From the NCBI GenBank assembly GCA_019347675.1, contig JAHWKW010000012.1, positions 1-64,000 on the forward strand: DNA of 64,000 bases. Reading direction: 5' to 3'. Made by a program: the position numbers and the translations under genes. The notes under the pieces were generated by a model. That model had not been told where the DNA came from, made no database searches, and saw only the letters and a program-made list of their open reading frames with translations. This DNA comes from Actinomycetota bacterium (GTDB taxonomy: Bacteria > Actinomycetota > Nitriliruptoria > Nitriliruptorales > JAHWKO01). Shown piece after piece: positions 27,693-36,117 of this stretch; position 1 is the first letter of the stretch, and every line of letters begins with the position of its first letter.

Positions 27693-28658
27693 TCATCCAG
27701 GAGGCTTCACCACCTGGAAGGCGTCGATCGGGATGTCGCAGAGGTCGCGGACGCCCAGCTCCCAGGGTTCGTCGCGGCCCGGCGCGTCCTCGAGCTTCAG
27801 CGCGATCGGGCCGCCGGTGGAATCGCCGATCACCGCCCCGTAGTCCTGGAGCGCTCGGGCGATCACTCGAGCTTGCGGGGACAGGTCGAGCCGGTCGAGA
27901 TCGATGTCCGGCGCGATCCGGATCCGGGTGCCCTGCGGCGGCGCGGCGGGATCGTCGGAGTCCCCGTCCGACCCCACCATCGGGAAGACGTGTCCGCTCC
28001 CCGACTCCCTCACCGCCACCTTCAAGACACGGTCGATGCTGCCCGACGCCACCTCTTGGTACCGCACCGCGACGATGGCCCCGTTCAGTCCCCGGTGCGA
28101 ACCGGTGTTCCGCGGTACATCCGACGCGGGCAGGCGACCGTCGAGGCCGTTGGACGCCAGGTAGGCGATGCTCCCACCTCCCGCGGACCAGCGGTCGTTG
28201 TGGCGGTCGTAGCGGGCGTGCCAGAACCATGCGACGTATCCACGATCGCGATCGAACACCACCATCTCAGCGTCGGAGTTGGCGCTGGGCCGAGCTGCCT
28301 CGGGGATGCGCAGACGCGCGAACTCGGGGGGCAGCTCGTAGCGGGTGGGACGCACCTCGTGCTCGGGATCGGCGGGGCGTGCGTGGTAGACGGGCTCGCC
28401 CCACGGGTCCCCATCGACGCCGACGAGGTGGACGCAACCGTCATCGACGTTGGTCCGACGCAGGAAGTCGATCATGTCATCCGAGGCCGGATGGACCGGT
28501 GCGTCCGCCTCGAGCGGCGTGTTCCAGTACGAGTCCCTGGTGAAGATCGGTTCCGCCCGGTCAACCGAGAGCAGCACTCCCAGCACCGCCACACCGACGA
28601 CGGCGATGCCGATCGCCCACCACGCGGGCACGCTCCAGGCGCAACGCGGCAACCTCAT
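27693..28658 (-). CDS. Membrane-anchored or exported protein of unknown function
   Basis: 321 aa with one N-terminal hydrophobic helix (WWAIGIAVVGVAVLGVLLSV) that could be an anchor or signal. The mature part begins TRDSYWNTPLEADAPV and ends with a C-terminal segment with QGTRIRIAPDIDLDRL, ARVIARALQDYGAVIGDSTG. That last pattern, and a Trp/His-rich middle (YVAWFWHARYDRHNDRW, SIAYLASNGLDG), recall extracellular polysaccharide-associated proteins, but I cannot name the family. It follows the broken polysaccharide genes on the same strand as the ligase with a 48-nt gap, which supports an envelope or polysaccharide role by context only. Confidence 0.6.
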   Translation of the reverse strand: MRLPRCAWSVPAWWAIGIAVVGVAVLGVLLSVDRAEPIFTRDSYWNTPLEADAPVHPASDDMIDFLRRTNVDDGCVHLVGVDGDPWGEPVYHARPADPEHEVRPTRYELPPEFARLRIPEAARPSANSDAEMVVFDRDRGYVAWFWHARYDRHNDRWSAGGGSIAYLASNGLDGRLPASDVPRNTGSHRGLNGAIVAVRYQEVASGSIDRVLKVAVRESGSGHVFPMVGSDGDSDDPAAPPQGTRIRIAPDIDLDRLDLSPQARVIARALQDYGAVIGDSTGGPIALKLEDAPGRDEPWELGVRDLCDIPIDAFQVVKPPG

Positions 28659-29155
28659 CTCCGTTCGGGGGTCGGGGGCTCAGGTGGTACCTGGTCGACC
28701 GCAGTCTGGACCTCTGCGCGCAGGAGTGAGCGCGACCCCGAGGGTAGTTGCGCTCAACCCATACACCGATTGATGCGGTCGTGCAGAATGTTGCTCAAAG
28801 AGTCTTGTGAGGCGTGAGTGGCGTGGCTCTTGCGGTGTCACGCCAGGCAGTCGTCCCGCTGATCGAATCAGGTCAAAACTCGGATCCAGGCCGCGAGGGC
28901 GAGACCGGGGCTGGCGGTGGGGCCAGGGTCGCCAGGGGGCTGGCGGGGGGTCGCGGCCAACGCCAGGGACCCGCCCATCAACCCGCAACCGACGATCCCG
29001 ACTCGGCGGAACGGCGTGGTTCACGCACGTCACGGTCCTTCGCGGCGGCGTCGAAGGCACGTCGACTCTCGCGCTTCAACACCGGGGCGCCCGTGGGTCC
29101 GGCCCGGCCTACCCTGCTGTCAGTACCACGCCTGACCCCCTGAGCAGGAGCAGTC
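28659..29155. other. Gene-free stretch with a stray tyrA fragment
   Basis: 497 nt without a convincing gene. Reading frames here have no recognisable features. It includes 28953-29018, an exact inverted copy of the 5' part of tyrA, and a TACCCT -10-like hexamer at 29110-29115 ahead of ald. Confidence 0.6.
28953..29018 (-). repeat. 66-nt inverted copy of the tyrA 5' region
   Basis: These 66 nt are the exact reverse complement of 36164-36229, which codes for the NAD-binding start of prephenate dehydrogenase (GIVGCGLMGG). Identity ends abruptly on both sides. There is no start codon or downstream coding continuation, so it is a fragment only. Confidence 0.93.
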
Positions 29156-30283
29156 GTGAAGGTCGGAGTCCCCAGGGAGGTGAAGGACACCGAGTTCCGC
29201 GTCGCGATCACCCCTGCCGGCGTCCGGGAGCTGCTCTTGGCGGGTCACGATGTCCTGATCGAGCGGGGCGCCGGCGCCGGATCGTCGCTCAGCGACGCCG
29301 ACTTCCGCCGGGGGGGTGCGACCATCCTGTCGGACCCCGACGAGGTCTGGGGACAGGCCGACCTGGTCCTCAAGGTGAAGGAGCCGGTCGAGGCCGAGTA
29401 CGGCTACCTCCGCGACGACCTCACCCTGTTCACCTACCTGCACCTGGCGGCCGACCGCAAGCTCACCGAGGTGCTGATGGCCACGGGCACGACCGCGATC
29501 GCGTACGAGACGGTCGAGGACCGGGCCCGGGACCTGGTGCTCCTGGCCCCGATGTCGGAGGTGGCGGGCCGTATGGCGCCCCAAGTCGGGGCGGTGTGCC
29601 TGGAACGCGAACGCGGCGGGCGCGGGATCTTGCTCGGTGGGGTCTCGGGCGTGTCCCCGGCACACGTCGTCGTGATCGGGGCGGGGACAGCGGGACGGAA
29701 CGCCGCGTGGCTGGCCTCGGGCATGGAGGCGCGCGTGACCGTCCTGGACCTGGACGTCGGGAAGCTGCGCTACATCGACTCGATCCACAAAGGGCGGATC
29801 ATGACGTTGATGAGCAACCGGCTGACGATCGAGGACATCGTGCCGACCGTCGACCTGCTGGTCGGGGCGGTGCTTGTCCCCGGCGCCAGGGCGCCGACCG
29901 TCGTCACCCGCGACATGGTGGCGGCGATGAAGCCCGGCGCCGTCATCGTCGACATCTCGATCGATCAGGGCGGCTGCGTGGAGACCAGCCGTGTGACCAC
30001 CCACAGCGACCCGACCTACATCGAGCACGGGGTCGTCCACTACTGTGTGGGCAACATGCCGGGGGCCGTCCCCCATACGTCGACGTACGCGTTGACGAAC
30101 GTGACGGTCCCTTACGCGGTCAGGCTCGCCGAAGGCGTCCGTGAGGCGCTGGCGGACGATCCCGGCCTGCTCAACGGCGTGAACGTCGCTGCGGGTGAGG
30201 TCACCAACGTCGGCGTCGCTGAGGCCCACGGGCTCCACGCGCGCCCTGCGGCGGTTGTGCTGGGCTTGAGCCCGCGGTCGTGA
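29156..30283 (+). CDS. ald: Alanine dehydrogenase
   Basis: 375 aa, usual length for the hexameric NAD-dependent enzyme that interconverts alanine and pyruvate plus ammonia. Landmarks: MKVGVPREVKDTEFRVA with the pyruvate-binding Arg, LKVKEP with the catalytic Lys, LFTYLHLAAD with the catalytic His, the Rossmann glycines VVVIGAGTAGRNAA, and DISIDQGGC. GTG 29156 follows AGGAGCAG. Its stop overlaps the xerD start (GTGA). A pairing of ald with xerD is not one I recall as standard. Confidence 0.95.
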   Translation: MKVGVPREVKDTEFRVAITPAGVRELLLAGHDVLIERGAGAGSSLSDADFRRGGATILSDPDEVWGQADLVLKVKEPVEAEYGYLRDDLTLFTYLHLAADRKLTEVLMATGTTAIAYETVEDRARDLVLLAPMSEVAGRMAPQVGAVCLERERGGRGILLGGVSGVSPAHVVVIGAGTAGRNAAWLASGMEARVTVLDLDVGKLRYIDSIHKGRIMTLMSNRLTIEDIVPTVDLLVGAVLVPGARAPTVVTRDMVAAMKPGAVIVDISIDQGGCVETSRVTTHSDPTYIEHGVVHYCVGNMPGAVPHTSTYALTNVTVPYAVRLAEGVREALADDPGLLNGVNVAAGEVTNVGVAEAHGLHARPAAVVLGLSPRS

Positions 30284-31257
30284 CCGACGAGACGGGGGTC
30301 ACCGTGGCAGAGCGCGAGGTTCGTCGCTCGCACGAGATGCCGTTGTCGTCGGCCGCTCTGGGCTACCTCGACCACCTGCGTGTCGAGCGTGGCCTGGCAA
30401 CCAACACGCTGGCGGCCTACCGCCGTGATCTGCGCCTGTACGCCCGGTACCTGACCGACCGCGGGATCGCCGGGCCCCTCGCGGTCGCCGCCGACGACGT
30501 CGAGGGCTTTGTTGCGTGGCTACGCGAGCAGACGACCAGCAACGGCCGCCCGTACGCGTCGTCATCGGTGGCCCGAGCGGTGGTCGCGGTCCGGGGGCTC
30601 TACCGCTTCCTGGCACGTGAAGGGCTGGCTGACGACGACGTCGCCGCCGCTGCGCTCGACGTGCCGTCGCCTCCCCGGCCGCTCCCCAAGGCGCTGAGCG
30701 TCGAGCACGTCGAGCGCCTGATCGGGGCGGTGTCGGGTGCCGATCCTCGAGCGCTGCGCGACCGGGCCATGCTCGAGCTGCTGTACTCGTGTGGGCTGCG
30801 CATCGGGGAGCTCGTCGGGGCCGACGTCGACGACGTCGACCCGGTTGAACGTTCGGTCATCGTGACCGGGAAGGGGGCCAAGACCCGGGTCGTACCCTTC
30901 GGGACAGCGGCCGCAGCTGCGTTGGACGCCTGGCTCGTCCGCGGCCGAACAGCGATCACGCCACAGACGCCAGCCCTCCTCGTGAACCTCCGGGGTGGCC
31001 GTCTGACGCGCCAGGGGGCGTGGAAGATCGTCAAGCGCCACGCCGACGTGGCCGGGGTCGCCGGTACGGTGTCACCACACACCCTTCGCCACTCGTTCGC
31101 GACGCACCTGCTCGACGGCGGCGCTGACGTCCGGGTGGTGCAGGAGCTACTCGGCCACGCGCACGTCACGACGACCCAGATCTACACGCTCGTGAGCCGC
31201 GAGCGACTGCGGCAGGTCTACGACCAGGCACATCCCCGTGCCAGGCGGACCGGCTGA
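30280..31257 (+). CDS. xerD: Tyrosine recombinase XerD
   Basis: 325 aa. The N-terminal SAM-like DNA-binding domain (about 20-110: GYLDHLRVERGLATNTLAAYRRDL) precedes the catalytic domain with the R-H-R-H-Y set: Arg in YSCGLRIGELVG, HTLRHSF, GHAHVTTTQIY and the nucleophile Tyr in QIYTLVSRERL. It resolves chromosome dimers at dif with FtsK and a second Xer; xerC is not in the window. GTG 30280 was chosen for its 4-nt overlap with ald; ATG 30337 is possible. The usual pyrG-NUDIX-xerD linkage is interrupted here by polysaccharide remnants and ald. Confidence 0.92.
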   Translation: MTDETGVTVAEREVRRSHEMPLSSAALGYLDHLRVERGLATNTLAAYRRDLRLYARYLTDRGIAGPLAVAADDVEGFVAWLREQTTSNGRPYASSSVARAVVAVRGLYRFLAREGLADDDVAAAALDVPSPPRPLPKALSVEHVERLIGAVSGADPRALRDRAMLELLYSCGLRIGELVGADVDDVDPVERSVIVTGKGAKTRVVPFGTAAAAALDAWLVRGRTAITPQTPALLVNLRGGRLTRQGAWKIVKRHADVAGVAGTVSPHTLRHSFATHLLDGGADVRVVQELLGHAHVTTTQIYTLVSRERLRQVYDQAHPRARRTG

Positions 31258-31282
31258 CCGCACGACGACGGAAGGTCGACCG

Positions 31283-31636
31283 ATGGACCAGGAGATGCTC
31301 GACCGGCTCCGCAAGCAGCTGGACGAGGAGCGCGAGCAGCAACTGTCCCAGCTGGAGACGTACGGCGCCGACCCCTACGGGGAGGCGGTCCGTGACCTCG
31401 GCGGGGCGGAGGAGGGGTTCGCTGACTCTGCGCAGGTCACCGAGCAGCGAAGCGAAGCCCTGGCCCACATCGACAACGCTCGCAACCGCCTCCAGCAGGT
31501 CGATGAAGCACTCGCTCGCATGGACGCGGGCACGTACGGGATCTGCGTCGAGTGTGGTGAGGAGATCGCGCCGGCGCGGCTCGAGGCTCGTCCGCTGTCG
31601 ATCCGGTGCGTCGAGTGCGCCGCGCGTTCGGAGTGA
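31283..31636 (+). CDS. TraR/DksA-type zinc finger protein
   Basis: 117 aa from ATG 31283. An N-terminal helical coiled coil (LDRLRKQLDEEREQQLSQLE) is followed by the family segment LQQVDEALARMDAGTYG and a four-cysteine zinc finger (CVECGEE ... IRCVEC). DksA-like proteins bind RNA polymerase through the secondary channel with the coiled-coil tip. The acidic tip residues (ADPYGEAVRDLGG) are present, but which promoters respond is unknown. It is 25 nt downstream of xerD. Confidence 0.87.
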   Translation: MDQEMLDRLRKQLDEEREQQLSQLETYGADPYGEAVRDLGGAEEGFADSAQVTEQRSEALAHIDNARNRLQQVDEALARMDAGTYGICVECGEEIAPARLEARPLSIRCVECAARSE

Positions 31637-31642
31637 CCCGCC

Positions 31643-31657
31643 GGCGGGCGGCCCGCC
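31643..31657 (+). terminator. Possible terminator after the TraR-like gene
   Basis: GGCGGG (31643-31648), CGG loop, CCCGCC (31652-31657), a 6-bp GC stem directly after the stop. No T-run follows, so efficiency is doubtful. Confidence 0.35.
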
Positions 31658-31861
31658 TCGGTCGACGCGAGTGGCATCGGCTGCCGACGTGTCGCGTGGT
31701 GTGCGGTCAACGGACGCCGGTGCGCGGGACATCGCGGCGGGCTAGCGGAGCAGCGACCCGCCGAGTTACGGTCGCCCGCCTGTCGACGAGCCGCTGTAGC
31801 GAGATGTCGACACGTGGATGCGTCGACGGATCGATCGGGCGGCGTGCGAGGAGCGCACAGC

Positions 31862-32782
31862 GTGGATGAACACCCGCGTGCCGACAACCGGCGGCCCGAG
31901 GAGCCAGCATGGCCAGCGACAAGGCAGCCACAGGCGTCCGACCCCGATGCGTCGACGCCGCAGGGTCGGCCAGTGGTTGCTCCCGGTGGAGGCTCTTCGG
32001 TGCGTCGCCCAGCCCGGGTGATCGCCTTCGCCAACCAGAAGGGCGGGGTGGGGAAGACCACGACCGTGATCAACCTCGGTGCCGCGCTGGCAGAGTTGGG
32101 CAACCGAGTCCTCCTGGTTGACATGGACCCGCAGGGGTCGTTGGGCGTCGGGCTTGGCGCGGAGCCGCACGCGCTCGACGCCACGGTGTACAACCTCCTC
32201 CTGTCGGACGGCACCACCCCCGACGAGGTGGTGTGTGCCACCGCGATCGACCGGTTGCATCTCCTGCCGGCGAACATCGACCTCGCCGCCGCGGACATGC
32301 AACTGGTGCAGGAGGTGGCACGGGAACAGAGCCTGCGGCGCGTGACCGATCGGCTGCGCTACCGCTACGACTTCATCCTGATCGACTGCCCACCCAGCCT
32401 CGGACTGCTGACCATCAACGCGCTCACCGCGGCCGACGGCGTGATGATCCCACTGGAGTGCGAATACTTCGCGCTGCGCGGCATGACCTTGCTGATGAAC
32501 ACGATCACGAAGGTCAAGGAACGCCTTAACCCTGAACTAGAGATTCAGGGTATCCTGCCGACGTTGCTGGACGCCCGGACGCTCCATGCCAGGGAAGTCC
32601 TGGAAAGAGTGCATCAAGCGTTCGGGGACCTGGTGTTCAAGAGCACCGTCCCGAAGACGATCCGGTTCGCTGAGGCGCCGGTCGCCGGTGAATCCATCCT
32701 GACGTACGCGCCCAGCACCAAGGGCGCTGACGCGTACCGTGACCTGGCCCGGGAGATCCTGTCGCGTGAACCGGCGAGCTAG
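31862..32782 (+). CDS. ParA/Soj-family ATPase
   Basis: 306 aa from GTG 31862, chosen for GAGGAG eight bases upstream; GTG 31814 would add 16 residues. The first ~50 residues are disordered. The deviant Walker A is KGGVGKTTT, switch I/II segments are VDMDPQGSLGVGL and IDCPPSLGLLTI. No ParB follows; instead scpA-scpB do, which is the standard actinobacterial arrangement of this second ParA-like protein (as in M. tuberculosis Rv1708). It likely helps chromosome organisation with the condensin ScpAB rather than acting in classical parABS segregation. Confidence 0.9.
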   Translation: MDEHPRADNRRPEEPAWPATRQPQASDPDASTPQGRPVVAPGGGSSVRRPARVIAFANQKGGVGKTTTVINLGAALAELGNRVLLVDMDPQGSLGVGLGAEPHALDATVYNLLLSDGTTPDEVVCATAIDRLHLLPANIDLAAADMQLVQEVAREQSLRRVTDRLRYRYDFILIDCPPSLGLLTINALTAADGVMIPLECEYFALRGMTLLMNTITKVKERLNPELEIQGILPTLLDARTLHAREVLERVHQAFGDLVFKSTVPKTIRFAEAPVAGESILTYAPSTKGADAYRDLAREILSREPAS

Positions 32783-33017
32783 CCCGACGTCGCCGTCGAT
32801 CGGGACGGCCAACGGGCGGACGAGCCACGATGCCAAGATCACGGTCTACCTCACCCAGCAGGAGCTACTGGACCTCGAGCAGGCCCGGCTCCGGCTGCGC
32901 GGCGAGTTCGGGATCTCGGTCGACCGCGGCCGCATCGTCCGCGAGGCGATCGCTGCTCTCCTCGCCGATCTGCACGCGACTGGTCCGGACTCCGCGATCG
33001 TCCGGGAGCTGACCTGA
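32766..33017 (+). CDS. Small ribbon-helix-helix-like protein
   Basis: 83 aa; GTG 32766 overlaps the end of parA by 17 nt. The central segment KITVYLTQQELLDLEQARLRLRGEFGISVDRGRIVREAIAALL (read in pieces: KITVYLTQQELLDLEQ then VDRGRIVREAIAALL) fits a beta strand plus two helices as in ribbon-helix-helix DNA-binding proteins. It lies between parA and scpA and could regulate or assist them. The start is uncertain because the first 25 residues are not conserved-looking. Confidence 0.65.
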   Translation: MNRRASPTSPSIGTANGRTSHDAKITVYLTQQELLDLEQARLRLRGEFGISVDRGRIVREAIAALLADLHATGPDSAIVRELT

Positions 33018-33141
33018 TCGTCGACACGGGCCCGGCGGGTACTCGACCGCCGGGAGCCACCTGACTACCCTCCGGCCGACTTCGTCGCGCCGGGAGGTCC
33101 TCCTGCGACGCCGCCCCGACCTGCCCGCGCCATCCGCCTGT

Positions 33142-33996
33142 GTGGCGGTGGACGGTGGCGTGGCCGCGCCGCAGGGATCGGCGGGGGACGGCTACCACGT
33201 TCGACTCGAGGTGTTCGAGGGGCCCTTCGACCTGCTGCTGCAGTTGATCGCCCGCCGGAAGCTGGACGTCTCCGAGGTCGACCTCGCCGACATCACCACG
33301 GACTTCCTGGCCCACCTGCGGCTGGACAGCGACGATCCCGCGCTGGACCTCGACGGCGCCACGCGGTTCCTGGTCGTGGCCGCAACCCTGATCGAGCTGA
33401 AGGCCGCGCGGCTGCTCCCCGCCGAGGAGCGAGCCGAACTCGACGATCTCCTCGCTGACGCACGTGACGTCCTGTACGCGCGGCTGCTGGAGTACCGGGC
33501 CTTCCGCGAAGCCGGCCGGCAGCTGGTGGATCGGCTCGACGCCAACCGTGGCTTCGCCGGTCGCCACGTCCGGCTCGAACCTCGCTTCGCCGGGTTGGTC
33601 CCGGAGGTGGAGCTGGCCGTCGATCCGTCCGCGCTGGCTGCGATCGCGGCGGCCGCGCTGGGGTCCCGGGGTGAGGACCGCGTCAACGTCAGCCACCTGC
33701 GGGTGGCGGTCGTGACCCTGGAAGAAGCCGCCGGCCGGCTCCTGGACCGCCTGACGGCGCCGGGCGAACGGACGTCGTTCCGTACGGTCGTGGCCGGTCT
33801 GTCGCGGACGGAGCGGGTCGTGCACTTCCTTGCGGTCCTCGAGCTGTTCAAGCTCGGCCACCTACAGCTGCACCAGCCGGCGGCTTCGGGAGCGCTCACG
33901 TTGGAGCGACGTGCCGGTGGCGGCGATCTCTCGGCCGTGTCCGCCGCCGCGCCCCAGGCCACCGACCAGCCTGCGACCGAGGCCCGGAGCACGTGA
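33142..33996 (+). CDS. scpA: Segregation and condensation protein ScpA
   Basis: 284 aa. Kleisin subunit of the SMC-ScpAB condensin. Family start YHVRLEVFEGPFDLLLQLI at about residue 17 is diagnostic; LDVSEVDLADITTDFL and RFLVVAATLIELKAARLLP follow. The C-terminal winged-helix end is VVHFLAVLELFKLGHLQLHQ, which contacts the SMC head. The tail after about 250 is Ala/Thr-rich. The stop overlaps the scpB GTG by 4 nt. Confidence 0.93.
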   Translation: MAVDGGVAAPQGSAGDGYHVRLEVFEGPFDLLLQLIARRKLDVSEVDLADITTDFLAHLRLDSDDPALDLDGATRFLVVAATLIELKAARLLPAEERAELDDLLADARDVLYARLLEYRAFREAGRQLVDRLDANRGFAGRHVRLEPRFAGLVPEVELAVDPSALAAIAAAALGSRGEDRVNVSHLRVAVVTLEEAAGRLLDRLTAPGERTSFRTVVAGLSRTERVVHFLAVLELFKLGHLQLHQPAASGALTLERRAGGGDLSAVSAAAPQATDQPATEARST

Positions 33997-34913
33997 CGCA
34001 CGAGGACGCCATGGAACACGTCAGCCGCCAGGCGCTCGAGGCGATCCTGTTCGTCGTCGACGAGCCGGTCGACGTCTCGACCCTCAGCCAGGTGTTGGAG
34101 GTGGGCCGGGCGGAGGTCGAGGCAGCGTTGCGCGCCCTCGCGGAGCGGCTACGCGACGAGCGGCGCGGCTTCGTCCTGCGGGAGGTCGGCGGCGGCTGGC
34201 GGCTGTACACCGCGCCCGCGGCTGCGCCGTACGTCGAGCGGTGGGTGCTGGCCGGCCGGAGCGGACGTCTCACGCAGGCGGCGCTCGAGACGCTCGCGGT
34301 GATCGCGTACAAGCAGCCCATCTCGCGGCAGGAGATCGGCGAGATCCGCGGCGTCAACCCCGACGGGGCCGTCCGCACGTTGCTGGGACGGGGCCTGGTC
34401 GAGGAGGTCGGTCGCGACCCCGGTCCCGGGCGCGCGGTCCTCTACGGCACCACCACGGCGTTCCTGGAGAAGGTCGGTCTCAGCGGCCTCGACGCATTGC
34501 CCCCTCTGACGGACTTCCTCCCCGAGGGTCCCGCTCCCGACGAGCCTTCCGACCCGGTCGACCTGCGGGCAGCGCGGCAGCGGCTGCAGGCGGGGCGCGA
34601 CCTGGTCACGGCAGGGCGGCCGCGGTGGGAACCGGGCGCCGGAGGCGAGCAGGGCGCGGACGCCGAGGATGCTCCCGCACGCTCGGAGCCGGACGCGGCC
34701 GGCGGCAGGCGCGATCCAGCCCAGGACATGGACGCCCAGGACATGGACGCCCAGGACATGGACGCCCAGGACATGGACGCCCGGGAGATGGATGACCTGA
34801 CAGCCGCGCTCGATCGCGCGACCCGCAACGCCGTGGCGGCGCTCGAGCATGCCGTGAGCTCCGCCCAGGAGCACGGGGAGGGCGCCCGTGGCGACGAGGA
34901 CCTGATCCCGTGA
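33993..34913 (+). CDS. scpB: Segregation and condensation protein ScpB with repeat tail
   Basis: 306 aa, longer than the usual ~200-220. Two winged-helix domains occupy residues 8 to about 175 (SRQALEAILFVVDEPV, LETLAVIAYKQPISRQEI, GALVEEVG-type wing as GRGLVEEVGRD). Then comes an acidic low-complexity extension of ~120 residues with four exact copies of A-Q-D-M-D and one altered copy (about 243-267). The C-terminus is helical (LTAALDRATRNAVAALEHAV). It binds ScpA. The tail is not known from the family and may be a linker; its 15-nt units are likely to vary in number. Confidence 0.93.
   Translation: MTHEDAMEHVSRQALEAILFVVDEPVDVSTLSQVLEVGRAEVEAALRALAERLRDERRGFVLREVGGGWRLYTAPAAAPYVERWVLAGRSGRLTQAALETLAVIAYKQPISRQEIGEIRGVNPDGAVRTLLGRGLVEEVGRDPGPGRAVLYGTTTAFLEKVGLSGLDALPPLTDFLPEGPAPDEPSDPVDLRAARQRLQAGRDLVTAGRPRWEPGAGGEQGADAEDAPARSEPDAAGGRRDPAQDMDAQDMDAQDMDAQDMDAREMDDLTAALDRATRNAVAALEHAVSSAQEHGEGARGDEDLIP
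34719..34793 (+). repeat. 15-nt tandem repeat inside scpB
   Basis: Four exact 15-nt copies of GCCCAGGACATGGAC (34719-34778) and one degenerate copy (34779-34793), in frame. Confidence 0.97.
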
Positions 34914-35668
34914 GCGAGCAGCGGCTGCAGAAGGTGCTGGCCGCTGCCGGAATCGGGTCGCGGCGCGCCTGCGAGGACCTGATCGCTCAGGGGAGGGTCA
35001 CGGTCGACGGGGACGTCGCCGAGCTCGGGCGGAAAGTCGACCCAGCGACCGCCGACGTCCGCGTCGACGCCGAGCGGGTCAACGTCAACCCGGAGCGGGT
35101 GTACGTGATGCTGAACAAGCCGCGTGGGGTCGTGACGACCGCCGACGATCCGCAGGGACGGCCGACGGTGTTCGATCTGGTCGACCTTCCCCAGCGCCTG
35201 TTCAGCGTTGGTCGTCTGGACATGGACAGCGAGGGGTTGCTGCTGCTGACCAACCATGGCGACCTCGCGCACGCTCTCACCCACCCCTCGTACGAGGTGC
35301 CGCGGGTCTACGTCGCCCAGGTCCAGGGAACGCCGGGGAGCAGTCACCTCTCGGATCTCCAGCGGGGGGTGCAGCTGGAAGATGGGTTCGCGTCGGCGCG
35401 GTCGGCACGCATCCTGGGCGAGGCTCGGGGGAAGGCGCTGGTCGAGGTCACCCTCACCGAGGGCCGCAAACGCGAGGTGCGCCGGATGCTCGACGCGGTG
35501 GGCTTCCCCGTCGAGCGGTTGGCGCGGATCGCGTACGGTGGCGTCGAGCTGGGGGACCTACGGCAAGGTCGCTGGCGGCCGTTGACCCAGGCGGAGATCG
35601 GCCGTCTCTTCGCCGCCGTGGAAGCTGGCCCGCAACCACCTCCCGGGAGTCGACTCTTCTCACGATGA
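34910..35668 (+). CDS. rluB: 23S rRNA pseudouridine synthase, RluB/RsuA family
   Basis: 252 aa. The N-terminal S4 domain (RLQKVLAAAGIGSRRACEDLI, about 4-62) is followed by the RsuA-type catalytic domain: YVMLNKPRGVVTT, GRLDMDSEGLLLLTNHGDLAH with the catalytic Asp, and EGRKREVRRMLDAVG. RluB makes pseudouridine near E. coli 2605 in 23S rRNA. GTG 34910 overlaps the scpB stop, and its own stop overlaps aroH, so translation is coupled. It sits at its standard place between scpB and the cmk/der region. Confidence 0.92.
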   Translation: MSEQRLQKVLAAAGIGSRRACEDLIAQGRVTVDGDVAELGRKVDPATADVRVDAERVNVNPERVYVMLNKPRGVVTTADDPQGRPTVFDLVDLPQRLFSVGRLDMDSEGLLLLTNHGDLAHALTHPSYEVPRVYVAQVQGTPGSSHLSDLQRGVQLEDGFASARSARILGEARGKALVEVTLTEGRKREVRRMLDAVGFPVERLARIAYGGVELGDLRQGRWRPLTQAEIGRLFAAVEAGPQPPPGSRLFSR

Positions 35669-36117
35669 GCCGACGACGAGACGATGGGACAGATCGACGA
35701 GGCGACGATGACTCTCTGGCAGAGCAGGCGTTGAGCACCTCGGCGGACGATGACCGCCGGGTGCGAGCCATCCGAGGGGCCACCACACTGGATGCCGACA
35801 CCCGGGAGCAGGTGATCGCCCGGACCCAGGAGCTGCTGGGCGCCGTGTACGCACGCAACGAACTCCACGAGGAGGACGTGGTCAGCATCGTGTTCACCGC
35901 GACCGAGGACATCTCCAGCGCCTTCCCCGCGGAGGCCGCAAGGGAAGCGGGGATCAGTCACGTGCCCCTGCTGTGCGCTCGAGAGCTCGAGATCGACGGC
36001 GGCATCGAGCGGTGCATCCGGGTCCTGGTCCACGCATACACCACCAGGCACCGTCGGGAGCTGCGCCACCCCTACCTCCACGGGGCACGCCAGCTGCGTA
36101 CGGACCTGCCCGAGTGA
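35665..36117 (+). CDS. aroH: Chorismate mutase, AroH class
   Basis: 150 aa. The first ~28 residues are a charged lead; the trimeric AroH fold follows with VRAIRGATTLDAD, active-site Arg, RTQELLGAVYARNEL, VVSIVFTATEDISSAFPAEAARE and HVPLLCARELEI. It converts chorismate to prephenate. The next gene, tyrA, uses that product; the starts and stops overlap by 4 nt on both sides. No pheA is in the window. Confidence 0.93.
   Translation: MSRRRDDGTDRRGDDDSLAEQALSTSADDDRRVRAIRGATTLDADTREQVIARTQELLGAVYARNELHEEDVVSIVFTATEDISSAFPAEAAREAGISHVPLLCARELEIDGGIERCIRVLVHAYTTRHRRELRHPYLHGARQLRTDLPE

Noticed and set aside
26164-29155. Insertion sequence or prophage causing the rearranged region
   Set aside because: No transposase, integrase, terminal inverted repeats or target duplication seen; xerD at 30280 is the housekeeping recombinase.
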